Below, one piece after another: positions 1 to 8,660 of a DNA stretch of 64,000 nt. Position 1 is the first letter of the stretch, and each line of letters opens with the position of its first letter. Location: contig NZ_BLVP01000008.1 of NCBI RefSeq assembly GCF_013340305.1, positions 359,408 to 423,407 on the forward strand, in the 5' to 3' direction. Source of the DNA: Desulfovibrio psychrotolerans (GTDB lineage: Bacteria > Desulfobacterota > Desulfovibrionia > Desulfovibrionales > Desulfovibrionaceae). The notes beneath the pieces were generated by a model. That model saw only the letters and a program-made list of their open reading frames with translations, had not been told where the DNA came from and made no database searches. A program made the position numbers and the translations under genes.

Positions 1-481
1 AACCTGCCTCACGCTCCTGCGCACGGTGCGTCCCGCCGTGGTCCGCGGTAATGCCTCAGAAATTCTGGCCCTCTGCGGCGCAGAAGGGGCGACCAAAGGT
101 GTGGATTCAATCAAAGCACCCTCCGATGCGCTTGAGGCGGCGATGCAGCTTTCAGAATCCTTCGGTTGTGTCGTGGTGGTAAGCGGCGAAGAAGATGTCG
201 TTCTGGGCGGCGGCAGAACCGTCCGACTGCGGGGCGGCAGCGCCCTCATGCCACGGGTTACGGGAATGGGCTGCACGGCCACCGCGCTGGTGGCGGCGCA
301 TGTGGCGGCTGCGGGCGATGCCTTTACCGGGGCGTTGTGCGGCATGGCCGTGATGGCTGTGGCGGGCGGCATGGCGGCAGAGCAGGCCGCAGGACCGGGC
401 AGCTTTCAGGTGCATTTTCTGGATGCGTTGTACGCCATGCAACTGCAAAATATTCATGACCATGTGGTGGTAGAGGCATGA
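1..481 (+). CDS. thiM: Hydroxyethylthiazole kinase, C-terminal part (cut by window start)
   Basis: The reading frame is open from the first bases of the window, so only about the last 160 residues of a protein of roughly 265 are present. ThiM phosphorylates 4-methyl-5-hydroxyethylthiazole for thiamine salvage in the cytoplasm. The segment VTGMGCTATALVAAH matches the family's conserved glycine-rich, cysteine-containing ATP/catalytic loop. Upstream residues VVVVSGEEDVVLGGGRTVRL fit the strand before it. The stop overlaps the thiE start by four bases (ATGA), so the two genes are translationally coupled, which supports the assignment. A TPP riboswitch might lie upstream, outside the window. Confidence 0.9.
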   Translation, partial: TCLTLLRTVRPAVVRGNASEILALCGAEGATKGVDSIKAPSDALEAAMQLSESFGCVVVVSGEEDVVLGGGRTVRLRGGSALMPRVTGMGCTATALVAAHVAAAGDAFTGALCGMAVMAVAGGMAAEQAAGPGSFQVHFLDALYAMQLQNIHDHVVVEA

Positions 482-1110
482 GGCAGCGGGTAGATTATTC
501 CCTGTATCTCGTCACAGACCGCGCCCTGTGCGGCGGGCACGGTGTTGTGCAGACCGTGCGCGAAGCCGTTGCAGGCGGTGTCACCGTGGTGCAGCTGCGG
601 GAAAAATCGCTGGACACCCGCACCTTTGTGGAAACAGCCCGCGCCGTCAGGGCAGAACTTGCGCCCCTCGGCGTGCCGCTGCTCATCAACGACAGGGTGG
701 ACGTGGCGCTTGCCTGCGGTGCAGACGGCGTGCATCTGGGCCAGACAGACATGCCTTATGAAACCGCCCGTGCGCTGCTCGGCAGGGATGCCATCATCGG
801 CCTCTCCGTGGAAACCATGGCCCACGTGCACGAGGCCAAGCGGCTGGATGTGGATTATCTGGGCATAAGTCCTGTGTTCGCCACATCCACCAAGGCCGAT
901 ACGGCACCGCCGTGGGGGCTGGAAGGGGTGCGGCGCATCCGTCTTGCCACCCATCACCTGCTGGTGGGCATAGGCGGCATCGGCGCAGGCAATGCGGCAG
1001 ATGTGCTGCTGGCCGGAGCGGACGGCGTGGCCGTGGTTTCCGCCCTCTGCGGGCAGCCGGACGTGCGCCTTGCCGCAGCGGCCCTTCGCCGCACCGTGGA
1101 CGGAAAATAG
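478..1110 (+). CDS. thiE: Thiamine-phosphate synthase
   Basis: Joins hydroxymethylpyrimidine diphosphate with thiazole phosphate to make thiamine monophosphate. The 210 residues match the usual TIM-barrel length. Family motifs appear in order: VVQLREK near residue 37 (diphosphate and substrate binding), LLINDRVDVALACGADGVHLGQ near 75-95, the GISPVFATSTK loop near 128, and a phosphate-binding GIGGIGAGNAADVLLAGADGVAVVSA stretch near 163-188 (given here as consecutive short motifs). The start ATG overlaps the thiM stop, and thiM-thiE is a common salvage pair. About 50 bp separate its stop from the convergent next gene. Confidence 0.96.
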   Translation: MRQRVDYSLYLVTDRALCGGHGVVQTVREAVAGGVTVVQLREKSLDTRTFVETARAVRAELAPLGVPLLINDRVDVALACGADGVHLGQTDMPYETARALLGRDAIIGLSVETMAHVHEAKRLDVDYLGISPVFATSTKADTAPPWGLEGVRRIRLATHHLLVGIGGIGAGNAADVLLAGADGVAVVSALCGQPDVRLAAAALRRTVDGK

Positions 1111-1161
1111 CCGCATTCCTGTCGGCCCGCAGCGGCCCGCCATATATCCGTTACTGGCCCG

Positions 1162-1917
1162 TCAGGCGGGCGAAACTTCTGACTGGCGGAAGGCAAAGGC
1201 CTCCTTTTCCACAGCATCCGGTTCTATGCCGTAGGCGGCCAGCTCTTCCAGCACGGTCTGCTGCATGCCGCTCGGTCCGCACAGGTAGAATGAGGCCGTG
1301 GTGGATCGTATATGCCGCGCCAGCATCTCGCGTGAAAAGTGCCCCTTTTCAAACCGTATGTGGGGCCTGTCTTCCTCGAAATACATGTCCGGGTTGGTTT
1401 CCCGGCTGAGAACGTGAATCACCGTCAGCCGCATGCTCCGTGCCATATCCTCCAGCTCCGCAGCGGCAAAGGCATCGGCAAAGGTCTTGTTGCACCAGAA
1501 CAGCGTGCACACGTTCTGCGCCCCCGTCTTGCAGAAGTGGCGCAAAACAGAAAGAAACGGCGTTATACCCACCCCGCCTGCAATCATGACCACCTCTTCC
1601 CGCTGCGTTATGTCCTTACAGAAGGCCCCGAAAGGCCCGGCGCACTGCACGCGGGCGCTGGAGTCCAGCGAGGGCACAAGCTGCGAGGAAAAACGCCCTT
1701 TGCCTTTAATGGTCATTTGCAGCGTGTCACCGGGGGCCCCGGATATGGTGAACGGATGCGGCTCCGACCACACGCCGTCTTCCATAATGCGTATGGTGGC
1801 GAACTGGCCGGGACGGAATTTTTTGAACCGCTCGTCCGCCACGTCCAGAACAATGGTGGTGGTGTCGCTGTTCTCCCGGATGGTTTTCATCACTCTGGCC
1901 GGTTTGGGTTCGCTCAT
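1162..1917 (-). CDS. FAD/NAD(P)-binding oxidoreductase (ferredoxin reductase-like)
   Basis: A 251-residue protein of the ferredoxin-NADP reductase superfamily. The N-terminal FAD domain has PGQFATIRI (residues 36-44) and HPFTISG (54-60), the latter replacing the usual RxYS pattern. The NAD(P) domain begins with GGVGITPFLSVLR near residue 113 and ends with the YLCGPSGM motif near 215. No C-terminal [2Fe-2S] domain follows, so it resembles the reductase half of ferric reductases or a stand-alone electron-transfer module. The frame is open another 80 codons upstream, but the ATG at 1917 is preceded by GGAGG at good spacing and starts the conserved domain. The electron partner cannot be told from the sequence. 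Confidence 0.85.
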   Translation of the reverse strand: MSEPKPARVMKTIRENSDTTTIVLDVADERFKKFRPGQFATIRIMEDGVWSEPHPFTISGAPGDTLQMTIKGKGRFSSQLVPSLDSSARVQCAGPFGAFCKDITQREEVVMIAGGVGITPFLSVLRHFCKTGAQNVCTLFWCNKTFADAFAAAELEDMARSMRLTVIHVLSRETNPDMYFEEDRPHIRFEKGHFSREMLARHIRSTTASFYLCGPSGMQQTVLEELAAYGIEPDAVEKEAFAFRQSEVSPA

Positions 1918-2006
1918 GGAGCCTCCGCTGCTGGGGTGGTTCTTTGTGCCGCCATTGTAGCGCAACCCGGCTGTTTGTCCAGCCGCATACCGGCATGGCG
2001 GCGGGC

Positions 2007-2050
2007 AAAAAAGAACGCCGCCGTTGTTCCATAAGAACCCCGGCGGCGTT
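2007..2050 (-). terminator. Rho-independent terminator after the FKBP gene
   Basis: A perfect 10-bp stem (2014-2023 with 2041-2050, arm AACGCCGCCG) has a 17-nt loop and is followed on the minus strand by six Ts (2007-2012). It lies about 140 bp beyond the stop of the FKBP gene. A further 8-bp GC hairpin (2167-2184) sits directly behind that stop. Confidence 0.75.
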
Positions 2051-2186
2051 TGTGCGCGTTGGCATGAACAGAGCAATACAGGCAGGGGGCAGACAAGGCA
2101 AAAGGCGCATTGCCCGGCATCTGCCGGTGCGCGCCTTGCGGGAAGCCCGAACCTCATCCCTGCACACTGCCGCGTGCGCGGCAGGC

Positions 2187-2612
2187 TTAGCCTATTTCCA
2201 TCACTTCGATTTCAAAGGTCAGTTCCTGACCGGCAAGGGGATGGTTGGCGTCCAGCACAATGGCGTCATCGGTAACGGAGGTAATAACCACTTCCATCAT
2301 GCCGTCATCGGTCTGCAACTGCAGCATCATGCCCACTTCGGGGCTGATGTGCGGCGGAACCTGCGAGCGGGGAATATCCAGAACGAGTTCTTCGTTCACG
2401 GAACCGTATGCGTTTTCCGGTGCAATGGAAACCTTGGTCGCGTCGCCCACACTCATGCCGATAACGGCGGCTTCAAAGCCGGGAATGAGCATGCCGGAAC
2501 CGAGGGTAAATTCAAGGGGTTCGCCGTCACGGGAAGAATCAAACACTGTGCCGTCGCTCAGCGTGCCGGTATAATGAACTTTTACGGAATCACCGTCTTT
2601 GGCCTGAGTCAT
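2187..2612 (-). CDS. FKBP-type peptidyl-prolyl cis-trans isomerase, SlyD-like
   Basis: A 141-residue cytoplasmic proline isomerase and folding helper. The sequence opens with the FKBP signature (VKVHYTGTLSDGTVFDSS), continues with PLEFTLGSGMLIPGFEAAVIGM, then an IF (insert-in-flap) domain around residues 70-120 including AYGSVNEELVLDIPRSQVP, and returns to the FKBP fold with HPLAGQELTFEIEV. This order is typical of SlyD. The histidine-rich nickel-binding tail of enterobacterial SlyD is absent, since the protein ends at IEVMEIG, so a role in hydrogenase nickel delivery is not supported. The gene is single and has its own terminator. Confidence 0.93.
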   Translation of the reverse strand: MTQAKDGDSVKVHYTGTLSDGTVFDSSRDGEPLEFTLGSGMLIPGFEAAVIGMSVGDATKVSIAPENAYGSVNEELVLDIPRSQVPPHISPEVGMMLQLQTDDGMMEVVITSVTDDAIVLDANHPLAGQELTFEIEVMEIG

Positions 2613-2692
2613 GCACGTCTCCTGGTTAATAGGGATAAGAAGCGAACAGCTTGTCTGTTGCGGCCCCTCTTGTCAATCCGCAAGGGCGCAAA

Positions 2693-3862
2693 TCATGCGT
2701 TTCCCAGCAACTCCCACACGGCCCGGCAGAATGTCTCCACGCCAGCGGGAAGCGCCTTTTCGTCCACCGTAAAGGCGGGGTTGTGTATGCTCTGGCCGCC
2801 TTCAAATCCGGTGCCCAGAAAGAAGAAGCACCCGGGAACACGTTCCAGAAAATACGCCATGTCCTCTCCCCCCATGGTGGGCGTGGCCTCGCGCACGTTC
2901 TGCGCGCCCACGGTGGCAATGGCGGCCCTGCGCACAATGTCTGCCATGGCGGGATCGTTGATCACGGGCGGATAGCCGTTGATGAATTCCAGATCAAACG
3001 TGGCCCCCATGGCATCGCACACGCCGCCCACCACCTGCCGGATACGCTCTTCCCAGCGGCTCCGTATGTCCCTGTCAAAGGTGCGCAGGGTGCCCCCGAA
3101 GTTGGCGGTTTCCGCAATCACATTAAAGGCGTGCCCGGCGCGGAACATGGCCACCGTGAGCAGGGCAGGCTGCACGGGGTCCACCTTGCGGGAGATAATG
3201 CGTTGCAGTGCGCCCACGGCCTGCGTCCCTATTTCCAGCGCGTCCACGCATTCGTGCGGCTTGGCGGCATGCCCGCCCCTGCCGTGTATGGTCACGTCAA
3301 ACCTGTCCATGGCGGCCATAAGCGGGCCGGATTTCACGTCCACCATGCCGGAGGGAGTTGCTGGCCACACATGCAGGCCCATACAGTAATCCACGGCGGG
3401 ATTATCCAGCGCGCCCTGTTCAATCATGGGCTTTGCGCCGCCGGGATACTCTTCGGCAGGCTGGAACAGAAATTTCACCGTGCCGCGCAGGCTGTCCCGC
3501 ATGGAGGTAAGCACCTTGGCCGTGGCCAGCAGAATAGCCATGTGCGCATCGTGTCCACAGGCGTGCATGCACCCTTCGTGCAGCGAGCAGTACTCAAGGC
3601 CCGTGCATTCCGTGAGGGGCAGAGCGTCCATATCGGCGCGGAGCATCACCACGGGGCCGGGGCGGTTCGTCTCCAAAAGGCCCATGACGCCAGTGCCCGC
3701 AATCCCGGTGTCAACAGGCAGGCCCATGTCCGCCAGTGCCCGCGCCACGTAAGCCGCCGTTTTCACCTCCTCAAAGGCCAGTTCGGGAATGCGGTGCAGG
3801 TCGCGCCGCGCCGCAATAAGGTAGGGAACGGTCTGTTCCGTGAGGGTACGTATGGTATCCAT
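2693..3862 (-). CDS. M20 family amidohydrolase (hippurate/N-acyl amino acid hydrolase-like)
   Basis: A 389-residue metal-dependent amidohydrolase of the M20D group (hippuricase, IAA-amino acid hydrolase, AbgB). Visible motifs are LHRIPELAFEE near the N-terminus, MRADMDALPLTE (metal ligand Asp), ACGHDAHMA (metal-binding Cys/His), and FLFQPAEEYPGGAKPMIEQGAL with the catalytic Glu pair. The metal-binding loop GGEDMAYFL is near the C-terminus. Length and order match the family well. It probably removes N-acyl groups from amino acids or small peptides, but the natural substrate cannot be predicted. It appears to be transcribed alone. GGA upstream of the ATG is a weak ribosome site. Confidence 0.92.
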   Translation of the reverse strand: MDTIRTLTEQTVPYLIAARRDLHRIPELAFEEVKTAAYVARALADMGLPVDTGIAGTGVMGLLETNRPGPVVMLRADMDALPLTECTGLEYCSLHEGCMHACGHDAHMAILLATAKVLTSMRDSLRGTVKFLFQPAEEYPGGAKPMIEQGALDNPAVDYCMGLHVWPATPSGMVDVKSGPLMAAMDRFDVTIHGRGGHAAKPHECVDALEIGTQAVGALQRIISRKVDPVQPALLTVAMFRAGHAFNVIAETANFGGTLRTFDRDIRSRWEERIRQVVGGVCDAMGATFDLEFINGYPPVINDPAMADIVRRAAIATVGAQNVREATPTMGGEDMAYFLERVPGCFFFLGTGFEGGQSIHNPAFTVDEKALPAGVETFCRAVWELLGNA

Positions 3863-4001
3863 AATAATTCCGTATAGGGTTCGTGATTATGAAAAGTCTG
3901 TCAAAGCGTCATGCGAGTGTCCCCGCGCTGCTGCCGGGGGTTCTGCCGCATGGGTCAGTGTAGCGCGTTGCGGACCCGGAAACAACTCAAAGGCAGACCT
4001 G

Positions 4002-5039
4002 CTACGGAAGATTCTGCCCGTCCTGTTCCGGCCCGGAAGCAAAACCGCCTGCTGCACGGCGGCGGGAGAGGGTGCTGAGCCTGCGGGCCATAAGCAGATA
4101 CAGGGCACACAGCACAAGATGCTGGGTATCGGCGGTGTCATTGGGGCTGAGGAAGGGGAGATAGATGTCGTTCAGCAGCAGAAAATCCTCAAAATACCCA
4201 ATGAGAAGAAGGCCGCAGGCCTGTACCAGCGCATACACCGTCATAACCATGGCGGCGAGGGACAGAAAGGGGCGGGGCTGCCGGAAGGAAAGCCCCAGAA
4301 AGAGCAGGGCAAGCAGCGAGGCAAGCGAGGGAAGAATCAGTTCGGGCAGGGCATCATCAGGATATTCCGGTGGAAGATGCACAAACTTCCAGAACAGAAA
4401 GAGGGATATGAGAAAGACAATGCAGCCCGCTCTGCCTGCTCCGCGTGTGGCGGGGGGGACAGGAGCATTTCCGGGGGCCTGTCCGTCCGCTTCCGGCATG
4501 GTGCTCAGCGTCAGACGTGGGGAGGCGCCGGAGAGCAAGGAGAATGGCTTCGCAGCAGGGAACGTGCGATGCACAGCAGGCTGTCCGGTTTGCGAAATGT
4601 TCGCGTGAGAGGCGGCAGAAGGTTCCAGCACGGCGAGAAGGCATACAAGCGCAGTGAGCGTAAATGCGGCCACCAGCAGATGGGTATGAAGAAAGAGCGC
4701 GTCCGCAGTCTGCTCCAGTCCGGCAGGCATGCCCGGAGCAAGGGGTATCCCCGCCGCGCCGGAAAGGGCAAACACAGACTCATGGGCACCGGAGAGAATG
4801 GCATAGAGCGGTAGAACCATCAGCATGGCGAGCAAGCCGTTTGCCGTTCTGCGGCGTTGCATGGCCGGCAGATAAAGCACAAGATACAGCATCAGAATAA
4901 TATCCGGCGCGCTGAAGTGCCCGTTCCATTCCGTTGCCGCAAGACTCAGGTTCTCCCACGCAGCATGAGATATGAGCATGCCGGTGAGTGTAAGGATGCA
5001 GCCATGCAGTGGCCACAGGAACGCGCTGGGTGTATGCAT
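4002..5039 (-). CDS. Polytopic membrane protein of unknown function
   Basis: I do not recognise the family. About 345 residues contain roughly eight hydrophobic segments in two blocks. Residues 1-150 hold four or five helices. A polar, proline-rich stretch follows (about 150-215, PEADGQAPGNAPVPPATRG), then four more helices, ending in a basic tail (ARRLSTLSRRRAAGG) that is probably cytoplasmic. No catalytic motif is visible. The frame also allows a TTG start two codons upstream; the ATG at 5039 was chosen, but neither has a clear ribosome site. It is divergent from the TrmB gene. Confidence 0.65.
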   Translation of the reverse strand: MHTPSAFLWPLHGCILTLTGMLISHAAWENLSLAATEWNGHFSAPDIILMLYLVLYLPAMQRRRTANGLLAMLMVLPLYAILSGAHESVFALSGAAGIPLAPGMPAGLEQTADALFLHTHLLVAAFTLTALVCLLAVLEPSAASHANISQTGQPAVHRTFPAAKPFSLLSGASPRLTLSTMPEADGQAPGNAPVPPATRGAGRAGCIVFLISLFLFWKFVHLPPEYPDDALPELILPSLASLLALLFLGLSFRQPRPFLSLAAMVMTVYALVQACGLLLIGYFEDFLLLNDIYLPFLSPNDTADTQHLVLCALYLLMARRLSTLSRRRAAGGFASGPEQDGQNLP

Positions 5040-5257
5040 ACTCAAGTATGGACGTACAGCGCAGGCTGAGTCAAGAAAGAGTGACTCCGGTGCGGATGAT
5101 TATTCTGCGGGCTACGATTTTCAGGTGCAGCATACGCGGACAGGTGCCCCCGCCCGACCAGCGTTTTCCCTTGTTTCGGGTGCGTCCCGCGCGTAGGTTC
5201 CGGCCCTTCGTGCGGCAGGGTGCGTTGAAAATTGTTTTCAGGAACAGGGTAAGCCTC

Positions 5258-5301
5258 TTGACGCAGGGTCAGGAGAATTGTAGTAGTACCAATTAGTACC
5301 A
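5258..5301 (+). promoter_or_regulatory. Candidate promoter and operator of the TrmB gene
   Basis: TTGACG (5258-5263) lies 17 bp before TAGTAG (5281-5286), a plausible sigma-70 pair. Two direct copies of TAGTACCA (5284-5291 and 5294-5301), exactly 10 bp apart (one helical turn), overlap the -10 and start region, just upstream of the TrmB ribosome site. A repeat in this place suits an autoregulatory operator. This is inference from position only. Confidence 0.45.
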
Positions 5302-5312
5302 CTGAGGAAGAA

Positions 5313-6014
5313 ATGGAACTCATTCAGGCGCTCAAGAAGTTCGGATTCACGCAGCAGGAGTCGCTCATGTACGTCACGCTCAGCCGTCACGGCGGCATGA
5401 CGGGCTACGAGGCGGCAAAGACGGCGGGCATATCCCGCTCCAATGCCTACGCGGCGCTATCCAGCCTTGTGGAAAAGGGCGGGGCGGTTGTCTCCAGCGA
5501 AGATGCCAGCCGCTACGTGGCTATTCCCAAACAGGAACTGCTGCTGAACCTGCGCCGGTCATGCGAGAAAACCATAGGATTTCTGGAGCAGCACCTTCCT
5601 GAGCAGGAAGAGGGAGCCGCGCCGTATCTTACCGTTTCCGGCTACGAGAACACGCTGGACAAGATGCGGAACATGCTGCTGCTGGTCGAGTACCGGGTGT
5701 ATATCTCCATGCATTCCGCTAATGTGGCGCTGCTGCGCAACGAAATAGAAGACTGCGTGCGTCGCGGGCTCAAGGTGGTCATCCTTTCCAACGATGATCC
5801 GGGCATCGCGGGCGCGAAATTTATGAAGAACAGCGCGGGCACGGGAAACGTGAAACTCATCGCAGACACCAGCGAAGTCATTGTGGGGCTGGTGGAGGCA
5901 GACACGGGCCAGTGCCTGTATTCAAAGAACCAGCATCTCGTCTACCTGATGCGCGAGGCTCTGCTCAACGAGATCGAGCTTATCAGGCTGCGGGGAGGCT
6001 TTACAGGAGAATGA
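5313..6014 (+). CDS. TrmB family transcriptional regulator
   Basis: A 233-residue predicted DNA-binding protein. Residues 1-70 form a winged helix of the TrmB type: LKKFGFTQQESLMYVTLSRHG, then GYEAAKTAGISRSNAYAALSSL (recognition helix), then a wing with VEKGGAV and YVAIP. Residues 75-95 are likely coiled coil (RRSCEKTIGFLEQHL). The C-terminal part (KMRNMLLLVEYRVYIS onward) resembles the phospholipase-D-like sensor half of TrmB proteins. A good GAGGAAG ribosome site precedes the ATG. Its stop is two bases before the start of the decarboxylase gene, so both are co-transcribed and the regulator may respond to that enzyme's substrate or product. Confidence 0.88.
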   Translation: MELIQALKKFGFTQQESLMYVTLSRHGGMTGYEAAKTAGISRSNAYAALSSLVEKGGAVVSSEDASRYVAIPKQELLLNLRRSCEKTIGFLEQHLPEQEEGAAPYLTVSGYENTLDKMRNMLLLVEYRVYISMHSANVALLRNEIEDCVRRGLKVVILSNDDPGIAGAKFMKNSAGTGNVKLIADTSEVIVGLVEADTGQCLYSKNQHLVYLMREALLNEIELIRLRGGFTGE

Positions 6015-6016
6015 CG

Positions 6017-7345
6017 ATGGGCAATGTTCGTTCCGCCTATACGGACAGCGTGGACTTTTTCGGGCTTAACACGCCCATGGAACTGGTGGAGGAATTCGGC
6101 AGCACACTGTACGTGTACAACGAAAACATGCTTCGCCGCCGCTGCCGCGAAATCAAGGCCCTTTCCTCGCACCCCGGCTTCACGCCCAACTATTCCGCCA
6201 AGGCGAACACGAACATCCATCTGCTGAAGATCATCCGCGAAGAAGGCATGGTTGTAGACGCCATGTCCCCCGGCGAAATCGTCATGAACCTTGCGGCAGG
6301 CTTCACGCCTGACCAGATACTGTTCATTTCCAACAACGTCTCGGCAGAGGAGATGCAGTTCGCCATCGATCACGGCGTGAACGTGAGTGTGGATTCGCTC
6401 TCGCAGCTGGACCTTTTCGGCGAGATAAACCCCGGCGGCAAGGTGGTCGTGCGTTTCAATCCCGGCATCGGCGCGGGACACCATCAAAAGGTGGTCACCG
6501 GCGGCAAGGAGACCAAGTTCGGCGTAGACCCCGCCAGCATGGACGAGGTGCGCGCCATTCTCGCCCGCCACAGCCTCACCCTGTGCGGCGTGAACATGCA
6601 CATAGGCTCGCTGTTCATGCAGCCGGAAGGCTATGTGGCTGCCATGCAGGTGCTGCTGTCCATTGCCGAGCAGTGGGTGGCACCTGCCGGTTCATCGGCC
6701 ACCGGGACGGATAACGGTCTGGAAATCATCGACTTCGGCGGCGGCTTCGGCATCCCGTACCGCAAATACGACGGAGAGTCCCGGCTGGACCTTGACGCGC
6801 TGGGCACCGCATTCCATGCGGCCATTACCGAATTTTCCGACCGCACCGGCTACAAAGGCCGCTTCATGTGCGAACCCGGCCGCTATATCGTGGCAGAATG
6901 CGGGCTGCTGCTGGGCACCTGCTACAGCGTGAAGAATAACGGAACCAAGCGGTTCGTCGGCACCGATCTGGGGTTCAACACGCTGGTGCGCCCCGCCATG
7001 TACGATTCCTTCCACGATGTGGAAATCTACCGCGAAGACGGCGAACCCGTGGCGGAAACCATGGTGCAGTCCATCGTGGGCAACATCTGCGAATCCGGCG
7101 ACATCATCGCCAAGGACCGCGCTCTGCCGGAAATCAAGGAAGGCGACATCATCGGCATGCTGGACGCAGGAGCCTACGGCTATGTGATGAGTTCGCCCTA
7201 CAACCAGCGTCTGCGCCCCGCAGAGGTGCTCATCGGGTCCGATGGTCGCCCGCGCCTTATCCGCCGTCGCGAAAGCATTGACGACCTGCTGCGCATGTAC
7301 CCGGAGGCAGAGGAATTCGCCGCCCGGTTCCGTGCCTGCGCCTGA
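6017..7345 (+). CDS. lysA: Diaminopimelate decarboxylase (fold-type III PLP decarboxylase)
   Basis: Converts meso-diaminopimelate to lysine. The 442 residues show the type III PLP decarboxylase signatures: NYSAKANTN with the PLP lysine near residue 60, HIGSLF near 195, the glycine-rich phosphate loop DFGGGFGIPY near 240, EPGRYIV near 290, and NICESGDI near 355 with the catalytic cysteine. ATG 6017 was preferred over ATG 6011 because AGGAGA at 6005-6010 abuts the latter. Pairing with a TrmB regulator in an operon is unusual for lysA. A related enzyme such as carboxynorspermidine decarboxylase is a less likely alternative. A tandem repeat begins right after its stop. Confidence 0.85.
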   Translation: MGNVRSAYTDSVDFFGLNTPMELVEEFGSTLYVYNENMLRRRCREIKALSSHPGFTPNYSAKANTNIHLLKIIREEGMVVDAMSPGEIVMNLAAGFTPDQILFISNNVSAEEMQFAIDHGVNVSVDSLSQLDLFGEINPGGKVVVRFNPGIGAGHHQKVVTGGKETKFGVDPASMDEVRAILARHSLTLCGVNMHIGSLFMQPEGYVAAMQVLLSIAEQWVAPAGSSATGTDNGLEIIDFGGGFGIPYRKYDGESRLDLDALGTAFHAAITEFSDRTGYKGRFMCEPGRYIVAECGLLLGTCYSVKNNGTKRFVGTDLGFNTLVRPAMYDSFHDVEIYREDGEPVAETMVQSIVGNICESGDIIAKDRALPEIKEGDIIGMLDAGAYGYVMSSPYNQRLRPAEVLIGSDGRPRLIRRRESIDDLLRMYPEAEEFAARFRACA

Positions 7346-7346
7346 G

Positions 7347-7426
7347 TCCGCCTGATTCGGCCCGGTTTCGCCCTGTTCCGCCCGGTGTCATCCGGTTTCG
7401 TCCAGTTCCGTCCGGTTCCGCGTCTG
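7347..7426 (+). repeat. Degenerate 10-bp tandem repeat, 8 units
   Basis: Starting one base after the lysA stop, the sequence falls into eight consecutive 10-mers with consensus TCCGCCCGGT (for example 7377-7386 exact, 7407-7416 TCCGTCCGGT). The period is exactly 10 throughout. No gene overlaps it. Confidence 0.85.
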
Positions 7427-8251
7427 GATGTGGTGAAAAGCGGCGCGCCGGGGCCGCATGTACTTCGGGGTGCCCTTCATAAAGGGGACACCCGTAGCGT
7501 GCCCGGTGTGCTTTGCATGGCGACCCGTTGGTGAAGAGTTTTGCATGTTTCCGGTCCGGCTCCGCCAGCCGGTGCCGGAAAAGGGCCGAGGGTGTGGTGT
7601 TCCCCTGAGCAACCAACAACGCAATCCCTGCCGGTTTGCACACCCCGGACCACCTCAGTGCCGCGCCTTGCCCGCGCTGCAGCCTTGCCGGTGCCCTTCG
7701 CCGCCATGAACGGCACCGGATGACCGATGAACACCCTGACGCGGCAACCGCTGCGGCTTCATCGGGCGGGCTGTCTGCGCAGAAAGGCGATAGGCACGCA
7801 CAGCACCGGTATGCCAGCCGGTGCGGTGCCGTTTTCCGTCTTCCACGCCGCCCGGACATGCCAATCCGGGCGGCGTGGAGCGGAATGGGCTAAAATTTAT
7901 CCCGGATAATTTTTAGCTCTGCGCGGGCTGCGGCTATGCCCCGTCCCCTTGAGCAAAATTTGCTGTCTGCGTATGCGGCTGCCCAATCCGGCGGCGTGCG
8001 GAGTGTGCCCCTTGCGCACGTGGCCGGAACAAGGCAGGGAAGCACCGCGTAATCAGGCAGCGGGCAGGCTAGTTCCTGCCCCATTCGTGCTCCCTTCGTC
8101 CCCCCTTTGTGTGGGATATCGCGCACGGCACAGGGCCGCCTTTGCATGCAGCAAAGGCGGCCCTGTCGTTGTATGATTATTCTGCGCTGTTCCCGTGGCG
8201 GTGCGCATCCCACCCATAGGTTGTGGCAATCACTTCCAGCGGGCGATTGAC
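7427..8251. other. Non-coding gap with three strong inverted repeats
   Basis: About 820 bp without a credible gene: the short frames present on both strands lack ribosome sites and family-like sequence. It contains a perfect 14-bp stem with 8-nt loop (7843-7856 with 7865-7878), a near-perfect 14-1-14 palindrome rich in A/T (7889-7917), and a perfect 14-bp stem with 5-nt loop (8132-8145 with 8151-8164). None is followed by a clear T tract, so these may be processed-RNA ends, operators or weak terminators. A small RNA between 7880 and 8165 is possible but unproven. Confidence 0.6.
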
Positions 8252-8623
8252 TTATTCTGAAATGGGTCTACCTTTCCTGCTGCCCGAAGTGGCAGGGGCC
8301 AGATTACCGGGCGTGCGCACCTGTACTGCCGTGGTAGAGGCGGACTCACCCGCATCTCCGCCCGCATCCCCGTCCGTATAATGGGCAGAAGGCCCCATGA
8401 CTATGGGATCTGTTCCATAATGTGTACTGCGGCGCATGCGGGAGAGCTGCTTTTCGGCAGCGTCCAGATAGCGGGCAAGGGCCTCGTTCACCACCTCGTC
8501 CACATTCAGTTTTTTTCCGTTCTGACGGGCATTTTTCTTGGCGTTTTCCAGCCGCACCGCAAGGTCGGCGTCCACGTTAAAAATGACCCGCTTGATTTCC
8601 TGTTCTTCCTTGAAGACCTTCAT
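8252..8623 (-). CDS. Small ribbon-helix-helix-like DNA-binding protein
   Basis: A 123-residue basic protein. Residues 8-60 (IKRVIFNVDADLAVRLENAKKNA, then LNVDEVVNEALARYLDAAEKQL, read as successive helices) have the strand-helix-helix pattern of ribbon-helix-helix regulators. The remaining 60 residues are a low-complexity, glycine- and serine-rich tail (GDAGGDAGESAS). ATG 8623 was chosen because GGAGG lies just upstream; the open frame extends a further 45 codons over the promoter. A palindrome inside its promoter suggests autorepression. No toxin-like partner is adjacent, so it is unlikely to be an ordinary antitoxin. Function is inferred from pattern only. Confidence 0.65.
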   Translation of the reverse strand: MKVFKEEQEIKRVIFNVDADLAVRLENAKKNARQNGKKLNVDEVVNEALARYLDAAEKQLSRMRRSTHYGTDPIVMGPSAHYTDGDAGGDAGESASTTAVQVRTPGNLAPATSGSRKGRPISE

Positions 8624-8660
8624 GGCAACCTCCGTGTCCGGTGAGCTTGGAAGTACATTG

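Noticed and set aside
454-1143. Long antisense frame opposite thiE
   Set aside because: It is histidine- and glycine-rich with no family-like sequence. The plus-strand thiE explains the region completely.
1944-3877. Plus-strand frames over the FKBP and M20 genes
   Set aside because: These are shadows of high-GC minus-strand genes with strong family motifs. They have no ribosome sites.
7427-8251. Several 60-100 codon frames in the non-coding gap
   Set aside because: They overlap each other on both strands, lack ribosome sites and have random-looking composition.
8252-8623. Toxin-antitoxin module
   Set aside because: The RHH-like gene has no small partner gene on either side. The neighbouring gene is a full MATE transporter.
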